Of a DNA stretch of 64,000 nt, positions 37,241 through 46,992 are shown piece after piece. This DNA is from Candidatus Marinarcus aquaticus. GTDB taxonomy: Bacteria > Campylobacterota > Campylobacteria > Campylobacterales > Arcobacteraceae. The stretch spans positions 310,001 to 374,000 of the forward strand of contig NZ_PDKN01000002.1 of the NCBI RefSeq assembly GCF_004116335.1, written 5' to 3'. Made by a program: the position numbers and the translations under genes. The stretch's first letter is position 1. Every line of letters begins with the position of its first letter. The notes under the pieces were generated by a model. That model was not told the DNA's origin and ran no database searches. It saw nothing but the letters and a program-made list of their open reading frames with translations.

Positions 37241-38530
37241 ATGGAAAAATTCAACTATACAAAAATCAGTGATGATTGTGTAAAATGCGGTAAATGTAAA
37301 CCCGTTTGTACTATTTTTAATATCAATCAAGATGAAGCAACCTCTCCTAGAGGATTTATTGACCTTTTAGGGGCATATGAAAGAAATGAACTTGATTTGG
37401 ATATGACTGCCAAAGATATTTTTGAGAGCTGCTTTTTATGTACCAATTGCGTGGAGGCCTGTCCAAATGACTTGCCTACAGATATGGTGATTGAGCAAGT
37501 TCGTGCAGACATAGCTAAGAAGTATGGTATTGCTTGGTATAAAAAGCTTTTCTTCTTCTTATTAAGACACCGAAAAATCATGGACTTGATGTCAAGATTG
37601 GGATACGTGTTTCAAACATGTGGGCTGAAAATCAATGATAAAAACCAAAGTGCAACTCCACGTTTCTCTTTACCCATTGTAAAAAAAGATCGAGCATTGC
37701 CTTATGCGGATGCTGTCTCATTTTTAAATAAATACCCTGAAAACTTACAGTTTGCACCTAAAGAGCAACCAAGCGAGAAGAAAGTTGCTATTTTTATTGG
37801 ATGTATGGGAAACTATGCTTTTACTAAAATTGGGGATTCACTGGTTAAAATTTTAAAGAATTTAGAGATTGATGCCATTATTCCTAAAAAACAGCTGTGT
37901 TGTGGGGCTCCTGCATATTTTACTGGGGACTTTGATACGGTTGATTATTTGGTTAAAGCCAACATCAAATATTTTGAAACTTTTATTGATGATGTGGATG
38001 CGATTATTATTCCTGAAGCAACCTGCAGTGCCATGATTAACATTGACTGGGTACACTTTTTACATGACCAACCCAACTGGAAAAAAAGAGCTGAAAAAAT
38101 AGCGCCTAAAGTTAAAATGGCAACACAATGGCTTGAAAATAATACAAAACTCAAAGAGTTATTGGCTTCAAAAGGTCAAAATGTAACCGATATCGTTACT
38201 TATCATGACCCATGCCATGCTAAAAAAATGCAAGGTATTTATAAAGAGCCACGAAACTTGCTTTCTCAAAACTATAAAATCGATGAGATGAGTGATCCAA
38301 ATCGATGTTGTGGTTTTGGTGGGGTTACTATGCAAACAGAAAAGTATGAGTATGCAAAAGCTGCAGGAGCTCCAAAAGCTGCTATGATTGCACAAACGGG
38401 TGCAAATGTAGTTAGTGCAGAGTGCAGTGCTTGTCGAATGCAAATCACGAACTCTTTACATCAAGCTAAAAATGAGAACGTGGTCTTTAAAAACCCAATT
38501 GAGCTTATTGCTGATATGTTGGATGACTAG
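37241..38530 (+). CDS. CCG-domain (Fe-S)-binding oxidoreductase (HdrCB/GlcF/LutA-like)
   Basis: 429 residues. Two ferredoxin-like clusters at the N-terminus (CVKCGKCKPVC and CFLCTNCVEACP) are followed by two cysteine-rich CCG domains (LCCGAPAYFTGD; YHDPCHAKKM, RCCGFGGVTM, and ECSACRMQ). That is the layout of the Fe-S subunits of glycolate oxidase, lactate utilisation and heterodisulfide reductase. It would pass electrons between a dehydrogenase and a quinone or thiol; no flavoprotein partner is encoded beside it, so the substrate is unknown. It starts one base after the hemN stop, and an electron-transfer role for haem synthesis is only a guess. Confidence 0.85.
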   Translation: MEKFNYTKISDDCVKCGKCKPVCTIFNINQDEATSPRGFIDLLGAYERNELDLDMTAKDIFESCFLCTNCVEACPNDLPTDMVIEQVRADIAKKYGIAWYKKLFFFLLRHRKIMDLMSRLGYVFQTCGLKINDKNQSATPRFSLPIVKKDRALPYADAVSFLNKYPENLQFAPKEQPSEKKVAIFIGCMGNYAFTKIGDSLVKILKNLEIDAIIPKKQLCCGAPAYFTGDFDTVDYLVKANIKYFETFIDDVDAIIIPEATCSAMINIDWVHFLHDQPNWKKRAEKIAPKVKMATQWLENNTKLKELLASKGQNVTDIVTYHDPCHAKKMQGIYKEPRNLLSQNYKIDEMSDPNRCCGFGGVTMQTEKYEYAKAAGAPKAAMIAQTGANVVSAECSACRMQITNSLHQAKNENVVFKNPIELIADMLDD

Positions 38531-38532
38531 TC

Positions 38533-39354
38533 ATGCAGTATTGGCAAGATATTTACGCACATTTTGACCCTGTTGCATTTCACATTGGCTCTATTGCCGT
38601 TCATTGGTATGGAATCATGTACGCTGCAGCACTTCTAAGTGCCATATTTGTTGCTAAATGGATTATAAAAAAAGACAATCTTCCTATTAAATCAGATCTA
38701 TTTGACAGCTATATTTGGTGGGCTGAAATCGGCGTTATTTTAGGGGCACGTTTAGGATATATTCTTTTTTATGACCCACACACAAGCTACTACTTAACGC
38801 ATCCTTGGCAAATCTTTAATCCTTATATTGATGGCATGTATGCAGGTATTTCAGGTATGAGTTACCATGGAGCTTTTATTGGATTTATCATTGCTTCTTA
38901 TTTATTCAGTAAAAGAAAAAAAGTCTCTTTTTGGTTTTTAGCTGATATTGCTGTATTGGGTGTAAGTGCTGGGTACGTTCTTGGTCGTATAGGTAACTTC
39001 TTTAATCAAGAGCTTGTAGGGCGTGTTACAGATGTTACTTGGGCCATTGATGTTAATGGAGTGCTTCGGCACCCTTCACAGCTCTATGAAGCACTTTTAG
39101 AGGGTGTTTTTGTCTTTATTGTTCTGTTTCTTTACAGAAAGAAAAAGAGATTTGATGGAGAGATTGCCATTTTATATGGTATTTTGTACTCTATTACACG
39201 AATCATTGCAGAGTTCTTCAGGGAGCCAGATATCCAACTGGGGTTCTTATATGGAGGATGGTTAACAATGGGAATGTTAATCTCTTTTGCATCACTTGTT
39301 TTAACGCTGGTAGCTTTGATTTATGTGCGAAGAAGAGTAAAGATTAACTCTTAG
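38533..39354 (+). CDS. lgt: Prolipoprotein diacylglyceryl transferase
   Basis: 273 residues with about seven membrane segments. It transfers diacylglycerol to the cysteine of lipoprotein precursors in the inner membrane. The Lgt signature GRIGNFFNQELVGR is present, and HWYGIMY near the N-terminus and the ending region RIIAEFFREPD are also typical. It follows the Fe-S gene by two bases and has no clear ribosome site of its own, so it is likely translated by coupling. Its last 11 bases overlap the converging gene. Confidence 0.95.
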   Translation: MQYWQDIYAHFDPVAFHIGSIAVHWYGIMYAAALLSAIFVAKWIIKKDNLPIKSDLFDSYIWWAEIGVILGARLGYILFYDPHTSYYLTHPWQIFNPYIDGMYAGISGMSYHGAFIGFIIASYLFSKRKKVSFWFLADIAVLGVSAGYVLGRIGNFFNQELVGRVTDVTWAIDVNGVLRHPSQLYEALLEGVFVFIVLFLYRKKKRFDGEIAILYGILYSITRIIAEFFREPDIQLGFLYGGWLTMGMLISFASLVLTLVALIYVRRRVKINS

Positions 39355-40645
39355 GGGTTCTCAGCTCTTCTATCGTTTTTTCATGTACTTCAATCACCTC
39401 TTGTAAGTTGGCAATTTTATTTCTGTATTCATCCACATACGCTTGCAGTGTTGTAATACCATCTTGAGATTTTTTCAGTTTAATTGCTTGAGCATCACTT
39501 TTTTTCTTCAAAAAGACAGCTTGTTCATATGATTTACGACCAGTAGTGAGTGCTTTTTCCATCTTTTCTTGGAAGATTTTCTTCTCTTTATCAGTTGTAT
39601 CTATGAACTCTTTATACTCTTTTTCTAAAAATGCAAGCTGTTTTTTACTTTGATCGGCTTTAATACGTTGTCGTTTGAGCTCTTCTTCAAGCTCTTGCAC
39701 ATATTTAGAGTATTTTTCCTCTTTTTTGATCATCTCTTGTTTGGCTTTTAAAATTACCTCCCTGGCTTTATTATTGATCTCTTCTTGTGCGGTTTTATTG
39801 GTATTGACTTTGTCAAGTTTTTGGGAGACAATAAACTTTTTAAGTTTTTGTTTCTCCTCTTCAATATCTGTGATGATAAAACCACTGCTGAGATATTTTA
39901 CAATTTCGCCGTTTGAGTCAACCATCGGCACAATAATGATTTTTACATAGTACGTTTGTTTGTCTTTGGTCAGGTTTTTAAGCTTACCAAACCAAACTTT
40001 GCCACTTTTAAGGTTTTCCCACATTTTTTTATAAATCGCACTGCTGGTATCTGGGTCTCGAAGAAGTCGATGCGTTTTGCCAATAAGCTCCTCTTTTGTA
40101 AAACCTGTGACATCACAGAATCGTTTATTGACATATGTAATCACCCCATCTAAATCAGTTTCTGAGACGATATTGAGCTTATCTAAGATGTATTTGAACT
40201 GCTCAAGCTCTTTTTGTTGATTTTGGATGAGTCTGTTTTTATGTTCTACACTGATTACTTCAGCAAGAATCTTTAAAAAAGTACCTTCTTGAAAAGGTTT
40301 TAGAACCATATTGGCTACTTTGAGTTTAATGGCTTCCATGAGTATATTGGTGTCTTGTAAAGATGAAGCAATGATAAATGGTGTGTTCCAATCATTATGT
40401 GAGCGAATAAGCTTCATTACTTCAATCCCTTTTGAGTCTATTGAGGTTAAATCAACAATAATCAGATCAAGTATCTCTTTGTGTGTTTTATAGTGTTTAA
40501 AAGCATCATCAGTGATATTTAATGAAGTTACGCTTTGAAAATGTTGTTGCAGTAAAGTTATGGTTTCTTCATTGTCTTCATTGTCTTGAATATACAAAAC
40601 ATCAGATTGATTGAGTATTGAGAAGTCGAGATCAACATTGTTCAT
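39344..40645 (-). CDS. Receiver-PAS-coiled-coil protein without an enzymatic output
   Basis: 433 residues: a receiver (about 14-130, phosphoacceptor D65 in IIVDLTSID, Lys in VLKPFQ; the acidic pair is D21-N22), an Aer-like PAS (about 150-265, with GKTHRLLRDPDTS), and a long C-terminal coiled coil (about 265-430), rich in Lys, Glu and Gln. There is no kinase, GGDEF or DNA-binding domain. It may act as a scaffold or phosphate sink. No kinase gene is next to it. The gene converges with lgt and overlaps its end by 11 bases. Confidence 0.85.
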   Translation of the reverse strand: MNNVDLDFSILNQSDVLYIQDNEDNEETITLLQQHFQSVTSLNITDDAFKHYKTHKEILDLIIVDLTSIDSKGIEVMKLIRSHNDWNTPFIIASSLQDTNILMEAIKLKVANMVLKPFQEGTFLKILAEVISVEHKNRLIQNQQKELEQFKYILDKLNIVSETDLDGVITYVNKRFCDVTGFTKEELIGKTHRLLRDPDTSSAIYKKMWENLKSGKVWFGKLKNLTKDKQTYYVKIIIVPMVDSNGEIVKYLSSGFIITDIEEEKQKLKKFIVSQKLDKVNTNKTAQEEINNKAREVILKAKQEMIKKEEKYSKYVQELEEELKRQRIKADQSKKQLAFLEKEYKEFIDTTDKEKKIFQEKMEKALTTGRKSYEQAVFLKKKSDAQAIKLKKSQDGITTLQAYVDEYRNKIANLQEVIEVHEKTIEELRTPKS

Positions 40646-40650
40646 GTTGT

Positions 40651-40914
40651 TTATTCACTTGTTTTAGTATATCCATGTTCGATTGCCAGTTCATCAATTT
40701 TGTTTTTTAAAAGATCCAATCTCCATCCATGTCTGTTTGCAAAGTTTTCAATTTCAATCTCTCGTTGTTCAGGTGTACAAAACACAAAAATTCGTTTTAA
40801 GAATGGTTTTGGGACTTGAATAGCAATCAATTGAAAGTAGTTCTCTTTACAATTTCTTGAACAGAATGCTTTGCTCATTGCAATCTTTTTCTTACAAAAC
40901 GGGCAGTGCGACAT
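40651..40914 (-). CDS. Small zinc-ribbon protein, unknown function
   Basis: 87 residues. Two pairs of cysteines at the N-terminus (HCPFCKKK and AFCSRNCKENYF) look like a treble-clef or ribbon zinc site. The rest is helical with no membrane segment. The start shares one base with the stop of the preceding small gene, so they form a pair; it ends only 5 bases before the start of the receiver-PAS gene. I do not recognise a named family. Confidence 0.7.
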   Translation of the reverse strand: MSHCPFCKKKIAMSKAFCSRNCKENYFQLIAIQVPKPFLKRIFVFCTPEQREIEIENFANRHGWRLDLLKNKIDELAIEHGYTKTSE

Positions 40915-41108
40915 TATTTTTTACCTTTTACTGTGATTTTATAAAATTTTGCATTGGTGATATCTTGCAGAAATTTTGGATCAACTTCATGAAGTGCAAT
41001 GAGTTCTACTTCTTCATTATCCATCATCCATCCACGTCCGGAGTCAATGATTCGTTCATCTTCGAACATTTTAATAAGCTCCTCTTTTGAAACAACTATC
41101 TCTTCCAC
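40914..41108 (-). CDS. Small acidic protein, unknown function
   Basis: 64 residues, very acidic in the first half (EEIVVSKEELIKMFEDERIID) with a basic end (YKITVKGKK). No membrane segment or metal motif is visible. It lies between a response regulator and the zinc-ribbon gene on the same strand, sharing one base with the latter. Reality is supported mainly by the tight operon spacing. Confidence 0.6.
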   Translation of the reverse strand: MEEIVVSKEELIKMFEDERIIDSGRGWMMDNEEVELIALHEVDPKFLQDITNAKFYKITVKGKK

Positions 41109-41140
41109 AAGCTACCTCTGTATGTTAAATTTTAGCTCTA

Positions 41141-41842
41141 TTATTTTTTTATAGAATCTATGATATATCCTCTATTTGATTTGTTTTTAATGATCTCATA
41201 ATAAGTTTTTTGTCTGATTTTATTGACAATATTTCTCATGGTAAAAATAGACATATCTTTACCTTTCCAAACCACTTCTTTAATCAATTCATAATCGACG
41301 ATTTCACTCTTTTTAGAAATAAGCAGTTTTAAAAATGATTTTTCTAATTTAGTAAATTCAATAAGTGTTCCACCCTCTTTATAGAACTGGTCTCGATACT
41401 CATCAAAATAGATACCATTTTGGAACTCAAGTTTATCAGTACGTTTGGTTTGGTTTAAACACATAATAATAGCCAGACGTAAATCTTTTTGTTTAATAGG
41501 TTTTGATAAAAATGTATATGCATTACAGTTAATGGCCGTTACTATATTTTCGTTGGTGTCTTCAGAAGAGATGATTAATCTTGGTATTGAAATTTTATTA
41601 TTTTCTAAATCTTCACAAAATTCATCAAGATTTTTATCTTCCATCATGGAATCGATCAACAACATATCAAATCGACTCTCTTTTAACAGTTTCAGTGCTT
41701 CAACAGCACTTGAAACCAGTTTTAGCTCTTTAAAATACTCATCAAAGTCTGATTCTACGGCACTTTTTACCTCTAAATCATTACTTAAAAATAACATTTT
41801 TACGTTGTTTAGTTTTCTGATATTCTTTACGGATTTAAGCAT
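41141..41842 (-). CDS. Response regulator with winged-helix output
   Basis: 233 residues: a receiver (phosphoacceptor D64 in LLIDSMMED, Lys in LSKPIKQ; the usual acidic pair is N21-D22) and an OmpR-like winged helix (about 150-233, with LIEFTKLEKSFLKLLI and MRNIVNKIRQK). The start ATG 41842 has AAGAGAG upstream and lies behind a near-consensus promoter; the frame open to 41896 would run through that promoter. The missing first acidic residue may weaken phosphorylation. The kinase partner is unknown. Confidence 0.85.
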   Translation of the reverse strand: MLKSVKNIRKLNNVKMLFLSNDLEVKSAVESDFDEYFKELKLVSSAVEALKLLKESRFDMLLIDSMMEDKNLDEFCEDLENNKISIPRLIISSEDTNENIVTAINCNAYTFLSKPIKQKDLRLAIIMCLNQTKRTDKLEFQNGIYFDEYRDQFYKEGGTLIEFTKLEKSFLKLLISKKSEIVDYELIKEVVWKGKDMSIFTMRNIVNKIRQKTYYEIIKNKSNRGYIIDSIKK

Positions 41843-41874
41843 GTTATACTCTCTTAATATATTATCTTCGCGAT

Positions 41875-41903
41875 ATAGTAGCAAAATAATTCGCATTTGT
41901 CAA
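41875..41903 (-). promoter_or_regulatory. Near-consensus vegetative promoter of the response regulator
   Basis: On the minus strand TTGACA (41903-41898), a 17-base spacer and TACTAT (41880-41875) match the sigma-70 pattern. The gene start is 33 bases downstream. It shows that the response regulator is transcribed apart from polA upstream. Confidence 0.7.
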
Positions 41904-41935
41904 AGGAAAATAATTTTTTATGTGGCAAAAATAAT

Positions 41936-44644
41936 TTATTTCAGTTCTCCCCAACTTTTTGCAATGCTGACACTGACATCCAAAGGTATATTCAGCTCAT
42001 AGACGTGCACCATAATCTCTTTTAATTCTTCAGCAATTTGCTGGGCTTTTGAAGATGTCACTTCAAAAATCAATTCATCATGGATTTGTAATAACATTTT
42101 AACATCGCTGTTATTTTTATACTTATGATAGATTTTATTCATAGAGAGTTTAATTAAATCTGCGGCACTTCCTTGAAATTTTGTATTGACTGCTTCTCTT
42201 AGATACATTGCCTTTTGCATAGGAGCGGCACTTCCAAAGTCAAATATACGTCTTCTTTCAAGCAGTGTTTCAACGAAACCATGCTCTAAAGCATACTCTT
42301 CAACTGATTTTAAGTACTCTTTAACACTGCTGAATGCTTTGAAGTATGAATCAATATAGACTTTTGCCTCTTTTGCTGGTATGCCTAACGTCTCTCCTAG
42401 TTTTTTACTTCCCATTCCATACAATAATCCAAAGTTAATGGATTTTGCAATGTTTCTTTTCTCTTTGGCTTCCTCTTCACCAAAGATTTTAATGGCTGTT
42501 TGCATGTGGATGTCCAAGCCTTTTTGAAAAGCTTCAACCAATGCTTCATCTTGTGAAAAGTGTGCTAACAGACGTAGTTCAATTTGTGAATAGTCAATAC
42601 CGATGAGTCTATTACCCTCTTTAGCAATAAACGCATGTCGTATTTGTCGCCCTGCTTCACTCTTTACAGGAATGTTCTGTAAGTTGGGGTTTTTACTGCT
42701 TAATCGTCCCGTAGCAGTTCCTGTTTGTAAAAATGAGGTATGAATACGGTGCTGCTCATTTTTAAGTCCCAACTCTAAAAGAGGTTCAATGTATGTTGAT
42801 TGAAGTTTGTATGCTTCTCTGTACTCCAATAAAAGAGGAATAATGGCATGTTCATCATAGAGTTTAGTTAAGACTGCTTCATTGGTACTGTAACCGGTTT
42901 TGGTCTTTTTTCCTGTTGGCAAATTGAGGTTTTCAAACAGAATCACACCCAACTGTTTGGTGGAGTTGATATTAAACTCTGTTTCCGCTTGTTCATAGAT
43001 TTTTGTTGTTAATGCTTGCAACTGGAGCTTGTTCTCTTCTTTGATTTTTTCCAAGAGGTTAACATCCACTTTAATTCCATTGCTCTCCATTTCAGACAGC
43101 ACATAAATAAAATCAAACTCCACTTTTTGTGCTACATCAAGAAGATGTTCGCATGATTTATTTTTAAACTCTTTTAAAAGTTCATGGTAAATTTTAAAGG
43201 TAAATAAAGCATCTTCTGCTGCATACTCACACGCTTTTTCAAGTTCTACTGAAGAGAAATTTTCTCCTTTTTTAACAGTGTCTGTAAAAGCCACCATTTT
43301 ATGATGGAAATATTTATCGGCTAAAAAGTCTAAGCCCACTTTTTCTTGTGTGTTTAAAAGCCATGCCAAAATCATGGTATCTGCATAGAGTTTCAACTCA
43401 ATATTAAAGTTGTTTTTAATGATTTGATAATCGTATTTAAAGTTTTGAAGTACCAGTTTATGCGTGTTTAAAATTTCCAATGCCTCTTTAGCTTCTTCCA
43501 AAGTAATTTGATCGGTTACTCCTAAGTAGTTATGTGCTATTGGTACGTAATATGCACTTTTTTCATCAAAAGCAAATGAAAAACCTACAATAGAGGCTTT
43601 TTGTGTATCTAAATCGGTCGTTTCTGTGTCAAAAGCAACAATCGAGTCATCCTCAATACCTCGTACAATATCAAGTAGTTTATGTTTCTCTTGGATAAGT
43701 ACATAATTGTACTGCTCTTTTGATTGCTGTTTGGGAACCGTTGTTTTGTAGTTAAGCCCATTTTGATGGACACGGTCTATGATACGATTCATGTCGTATT
43801 CAAGTAAGATGTCCTCAATTTTTAAAATGGGGTTCTCTTTGGGAAGTTCAAACTCTTGAAGAATATCAATGCTGTGAGAGTCTGTTTTAAGTGTAACAAG
43901 TTGTTTGCTTAAATAGGCCATCTCTTTGCCTTCTTCGAGGAGTTTTTTCCATCTTGGTTTTTCGATGTCCTCTAAATTAGCATAGATATTATCAAGCGTT
44001 TCATAAGTTTGTAGTAAGGCTTCAGCTGTTTTGGCCCCTACTCCTCTTACTCCTGGAATATTATCTGCACTGTCTCCAATCAGCGCTTGGTAATCAGTAA
44101 ACTGCTTAGGTTTAATACCATATTTATTGACACATTTATCTTCATTAATGACATCTTTTTTAATGGGGTCAAAAAGAAAAATAGTATCATCATCAATGAG
44201 TTGGTATAAGTCTTTATCGTGGCTCACAATTCGAACCATAAGGCCCTTTTCTCTCGCATCATGTGCAATAGATGCCACAATATCATCTGCTTCAAATCCT
44301 ACTTTAGCTGCGGTTTTAAAACCCATTTTTTCAATCCATGAAATGGCAATAGGAAGTTGAGTTAAGAGATCTTGCGGCACTTCTTGTCGATGTGCTTTGT
44401 ACTCTTCATAGAGTTCATTTCTAAACGTCTCTCCTGGTGAGTCCAATGCAAATACAATATAATCTGTTTGAAAATCTTTTCCAATATTTGAGATAAAATT
44501 CATAAAACCCGTTAACAGTCCAGTGGGGAAACCTGTTTTTGATTTCAGTGGTGGCAGTGCATAAAAACTTCTGAATAAAAAGCCAAAAGTATCAATGACG
44601 GTGATGGTCTTTTGCTTGTCGTTCATATCATTATTTTGTAACAT
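41936..44644 (-). CDS. polA: DNA polymerase I
   Basis: 902 residues with all three domains: the N-terminal 5' nuclease (about 10-260, with SHDKDLYQL and QALIGDSADNIPGV), the 3'-5' exonuclease (about 310-490), and the polymerase (about 500-902, with ATGRLSSKNPNLQNIP, DYSQIELRLLAH and LQIHDELIFEV). Exonuclease residues are present (FDTETTDL, NFKYDYQ, YAAEDALF), so proofreading is probably active, unlike in some relatives. It fills gaps in repair and replaces primers. The ATG 44644 has AGGGAAAG upstream; MNDKQK at 44626 is an alternative start. Confidence 0.96.
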   Translation of the reverse strand: MLQNNDMNDKQKTITVIDTFGFLFRSFYALPPLKSKTGFPTGLLTGFMNFISNIGKDFQTDYIVFALDSPGETFRNELYEEYKAHRQEVPQDLLTQLPIAISWIEKMGFKTAAKVGFEADDIVASIAHDAREKGLMVRIVSHDKDLYQLIDDDTIFLFDPIKKDVINEDKCVNKYGIKPKQFTDYQALIGDSADNIPGVRGVGAKTAEALLQTYETLDNIYANLEDIEKPRWKKLLEEGKEMAYLSKQLVTLKTDSHSIDILQEFELPKENPILKIEDILLEYDMNRIIDRVHQNGLNYKTTVPKQQSKEQYNYVLIQEKHKLLDIVRGIEDDSIVAFDTETTDLDTQKASIVGFSFAFDEKSAYYVPIAHNYLGVTDQITLEEAKEALEILNTHKLVLQNFKYDYQIIKNNFNIELKLYADTMILAWLLNTQEKVGLDFLADKYFHHKMVAFTDTVKKGENFSSVELEKACEYAAEDALFTFKIYHELLKEFKNKSCEHLLDVAQKVEFDFIYVLSEMESNGIKVDVNLLEKIKEENKLQLQALTTKIYEQAETEFNINSTKQLGVILFENLNLPTGKKTKTGYSTNEAVLTKLYDEHAIIPLLLEYREAYKLQSTYIEPLLELGLKNEQHRIHTSFLQTGTATGRLSSKNPNLQNIPVKSEAGRQIRHAFIAKEGNRLIGIDYSQIELRLLAHFSQDEALVEAFQKGLDIHMQTAIKIFGEEEAKEKRNIAKSINFGLLYGMGSKKLGETLGIPAKEAKVYIDSYFKAFSSVKEYLKSVEEYALEHGFVETLLERRRIFDFGSAAPMQKAMYLREAVNTKFQGSAADLIKLSMNKIYHKYKNNSDVKMLLQIHDELIFEVTSSKAQQIAEELKEIMVHVYELNIPLDVSVSIAKSWGELK

Positions 44645-44712
44645 TTACTTTCCCTTTTTTTAGTATAAATATAATATAATAATTTCACTTAAACGATATG
44701 ACAAGGTGTTGG

Positions 44713-46203
44713 ATGTCCATTGATATAGAAAAGTTAAAGCAAAGTAACAACGAACTTCGAGAGATAGTTAATAACTCTTGGGATGGGATTGGTATCTTTG
44801 ATAAATCAAGTAAGTTTATCTATGTAAATAACGCTTTTTCCCCTATTTTAGGCTATAAAAAAGAGGAACTTCTGCAACACACATTTGAATCATTTATTTT
44901 AGATGAATACAAAGAGGCTTTTAGAAACTTGTTAAAAGCCAATGAACAAAACCAATACAGCAGTGAAGTACAAGTTGTCTGCCAACGTAAAGATAATCAA
45001 AAAGTCTATTTGCAAATTACGGTCTCTTTGATGCTCAATAAAGAGTTTTTTGTCGTAAGTGCCAAAGATATCACCAAACAGATCTCCGATGATGAAATTT
45101 TAGATAAATATGTTCTTTCAAGTCACACCAATTTAGAAGGTGTGATTACAAAAGTGAGTTCAGCATTTGTTGCTTTATCTGGTTATAAAAAAGAGGAACT
45201 CATTGGACAAAACCAAAATGATGTTATTTTTAAAGAGAACTCAAAAGAGATACTCGATAAATACAATGCTGGTCTAAAAAGTAATCAAGAGTGGAGTGGG
45301 AACCTGAAGTGTTGTAAAAAAGATGGGGCTTTTTTTTGGATCAGCGTAAAAATCAAACCTATTTATAACAAATATGGGGATACCACGGGTTATACTTACT
45401 TGATGTTTGATATTACCAATGAGTTAACCTTAACGTCGCAAAAACGAAATCTTTCTAATCAAGTCAGTGTGGCACAAGAAGAGATCAAACAAAAAGATAA
45501 AATTTTAATCCAACAATCTAAATTGGCTATCATGGCCGAAACACTGCAAATGGTTTCGCATGAGTGGAGACAACCCTTGAATATCATCTCTATACAAGCA
45601 CAAAAACTGGAGTTGCAATACAGTATGGATATGTGTCCTAACCCAGATGAGATAGTCAAAGTACTCGAAAATATTAAAAATACCGCCAGTGAGCTCTCTT
45701 CAACCATTGAAGAGTTTCAAAACTATGTGAGTTTAAAAGGGGGTACTAAACAGATCACACCTTCTGAAATCATCACCAAAGCCATTGAACGATTTAAGCA
45801 AGACCAAGAAGCCAACAAAATTGATATTTTCAAAGATATCATGGAAGAAACCCCTGCATTTGAGACCTATCAAAATGAATTGACCACCATTTTAGTGAAT
45901 CTCTTTATCAACTCAAAAGAGGCTATTTTACGTAATGAGGTTAAAAATGGTGTGATTAAAGTGAAGCAATATTTTGTGGATAATTTTATTTTCTTTGAAG
46001 TCAGTGATAATGGCAAAGGAATAAAAGAGGAAATTATTGATAAAATATTTGAACCTTACTTTAGTACCAAAGATTCACAACATGGAGTTGGTTTGGGTCT
46101 TTATACGTGTAAAATGATCATAGAGATGCACTTAGGCGGAACCATTGAGGTTCAAAATCATGCGCAAGGTGCTACCTTTATAATTAAACTTCCAATGAAA
46201 TAA
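44713..46203 (+). CDS. Soluble tandem-PAS sensor histidine kinase
   Basis: About 496 residues without a membrane segment. Two PAS domains (about 10-125 and 140-250) are followed by a coiled helix and an H-box MVSHEWRQPL with H283, then HATPase_c with N-box (LFINSKEAI), DNGKGIKEE and GVGLGLYT. Glu rather than Gln follows the His, unlike the other kinases here. AAGGTG lies 5 bases before ATG 44713; the ATG at 44698 lacks a site. It has no neighbouring response regulator and is divergent from polA, with kdsB 10 bases downstream. Confidence 0.87.
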   Translation: MSIDIEKLKQSNNELREIVNNSWDGIGIFDKSSKFIYVNNAFSPILGYKKEELLQHTFESFILDEYKEAFRNLLKANEQNQYSSEVQVVCQRKDNQKVYLQITVSLMLNKEFFVVSAKDITKQISDDEILDKYVLSSHTNLEGVITKVSSAFVALSGYKKEELIGQNQNDVIFKENSKEILDKYNAGLKSNQEWSGNLKCCKKDGAFFWISVKIKPIYNKYGDTTGYTYLMFDITNELTLTSQKRNLSNQVSVAQEEIKQKDKILIQQSKLAIMAETLQMVSHEWRQPLNIISIQAQKLELQYSMDMCPNPDEIVKVLENIKNTASELSSTIEEFQNYVSLKGGTKQITPSEIITKAIERFKQDQEANKIDIFKDIMEETPAFETYQNELTTILVNLFINSKEAILRNEVKNGVIKVKQYFVDNFIFFEVSDNGKGIKEEIIDKIFEPYFSTKDSQHGVGLGLYTCKMIIEMHLGGTIEVQNHAQGATFIIKLPMK

Positions 46204-46213
46204 AAGGCAAAGA

Positions 46214-46936
46214 ATGATAATTATTCCTGCACGACTCAATTCAAGTCGTTTTGCAAATAAAATTTTAGTAGATATCTTAGGTTTACCGATGGTAATTCGT
46301 ACAGCAAAACAAGTGAGCAGTTTAGATGACGTGGTGATTGCAACAGACTCACAAGAAGTAATTGATTTAGCACAAGCACATGGTGTAAAAGCAGTGATGA
46401 CTTCAAGTGAACATCAAAGCGGAACGGACAGAATCAATGAAGCTGCCAATATTTTGAACTTAAGTGATGATGAAGTGATTGTGAATGTTCAAGGAGATGA
46501 ACCTTTTATAGAACCAGAAGTGGTGGAAGCTGTGATTAATCGAGTTAAAGAGATACAAAGCAATAATGAAGATATTATGATGGTGAGCTGTCATAAAAAA
46601 ATCTCTTCAGAACTTGCTGATGATCCCAATCATGTGAAAGTACTTCTTGATGGCAACAGCAACGCCATTTATTTTTCTCGAAGTAAAATTCCTTATCACC
46701 GCGACCATTATGAAAGTGCTTCTTATTTTGGACATTTGGGTATTTATGGTTTTACAAAAAAGAGTTTGAACAATTTTTGCTCACTTGATATGGCACCCAT
46801 TGAACACATTGAAAAGCTTGAACAACTGCGAGCCATCTACTTTGGAAACAGGGTTGCAATGGTTGAAGTGGAGTCAAAATCTTTTGGTATTGATACCGAA
46901 GAAGATTTAAAAAATGCTCTAAAACTGTTCACATAA
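46214..46936 (+). CDS. kdsB: 3-deoxy-manno-octulosonate cytidylyltransferase
   Basis: 240 residues. It activates Kdo with CTP for lipopolysaccharide core synthesis. The N-terminal IIIPARLNSSRFANKIL is the nucleotide-binding signature, and VQGDEPFIEPE and FSRSKIPYHRD are also typical of KdsB. AAAAGGCAAAG precedes the ATG. It follows the histidine kinase by 10 bases, which suggests read-through rather than a shared function. Confidence 0.95.
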   Translation: MIIIPARLNSSRFANKILVDILGLPMVIRTAKQVSSLDDVVIATDSQEVIDLAQAHGVKAVMTSSEHQSGTDRINEAANILNLSDDEVIVNVQGDEPFIEPEVVEAVINRVKEIQSNNEDIMMVSCHKKISSELADDPNHVKVLLDGNSNAIYFSRSKIPYHRDHYESASYFGHLGIYGFTKKSLNNFCSLDMAPIEHIEKLEQLRAIYFGNRVAMVEVESKSFGIDTEEDLKNALKLFT

Positions 46937-46992
46937 ATCTTATTTTAAATCTCATTCGTGTAAAATGTAACAAAATCTACAAGAGGGTATAA

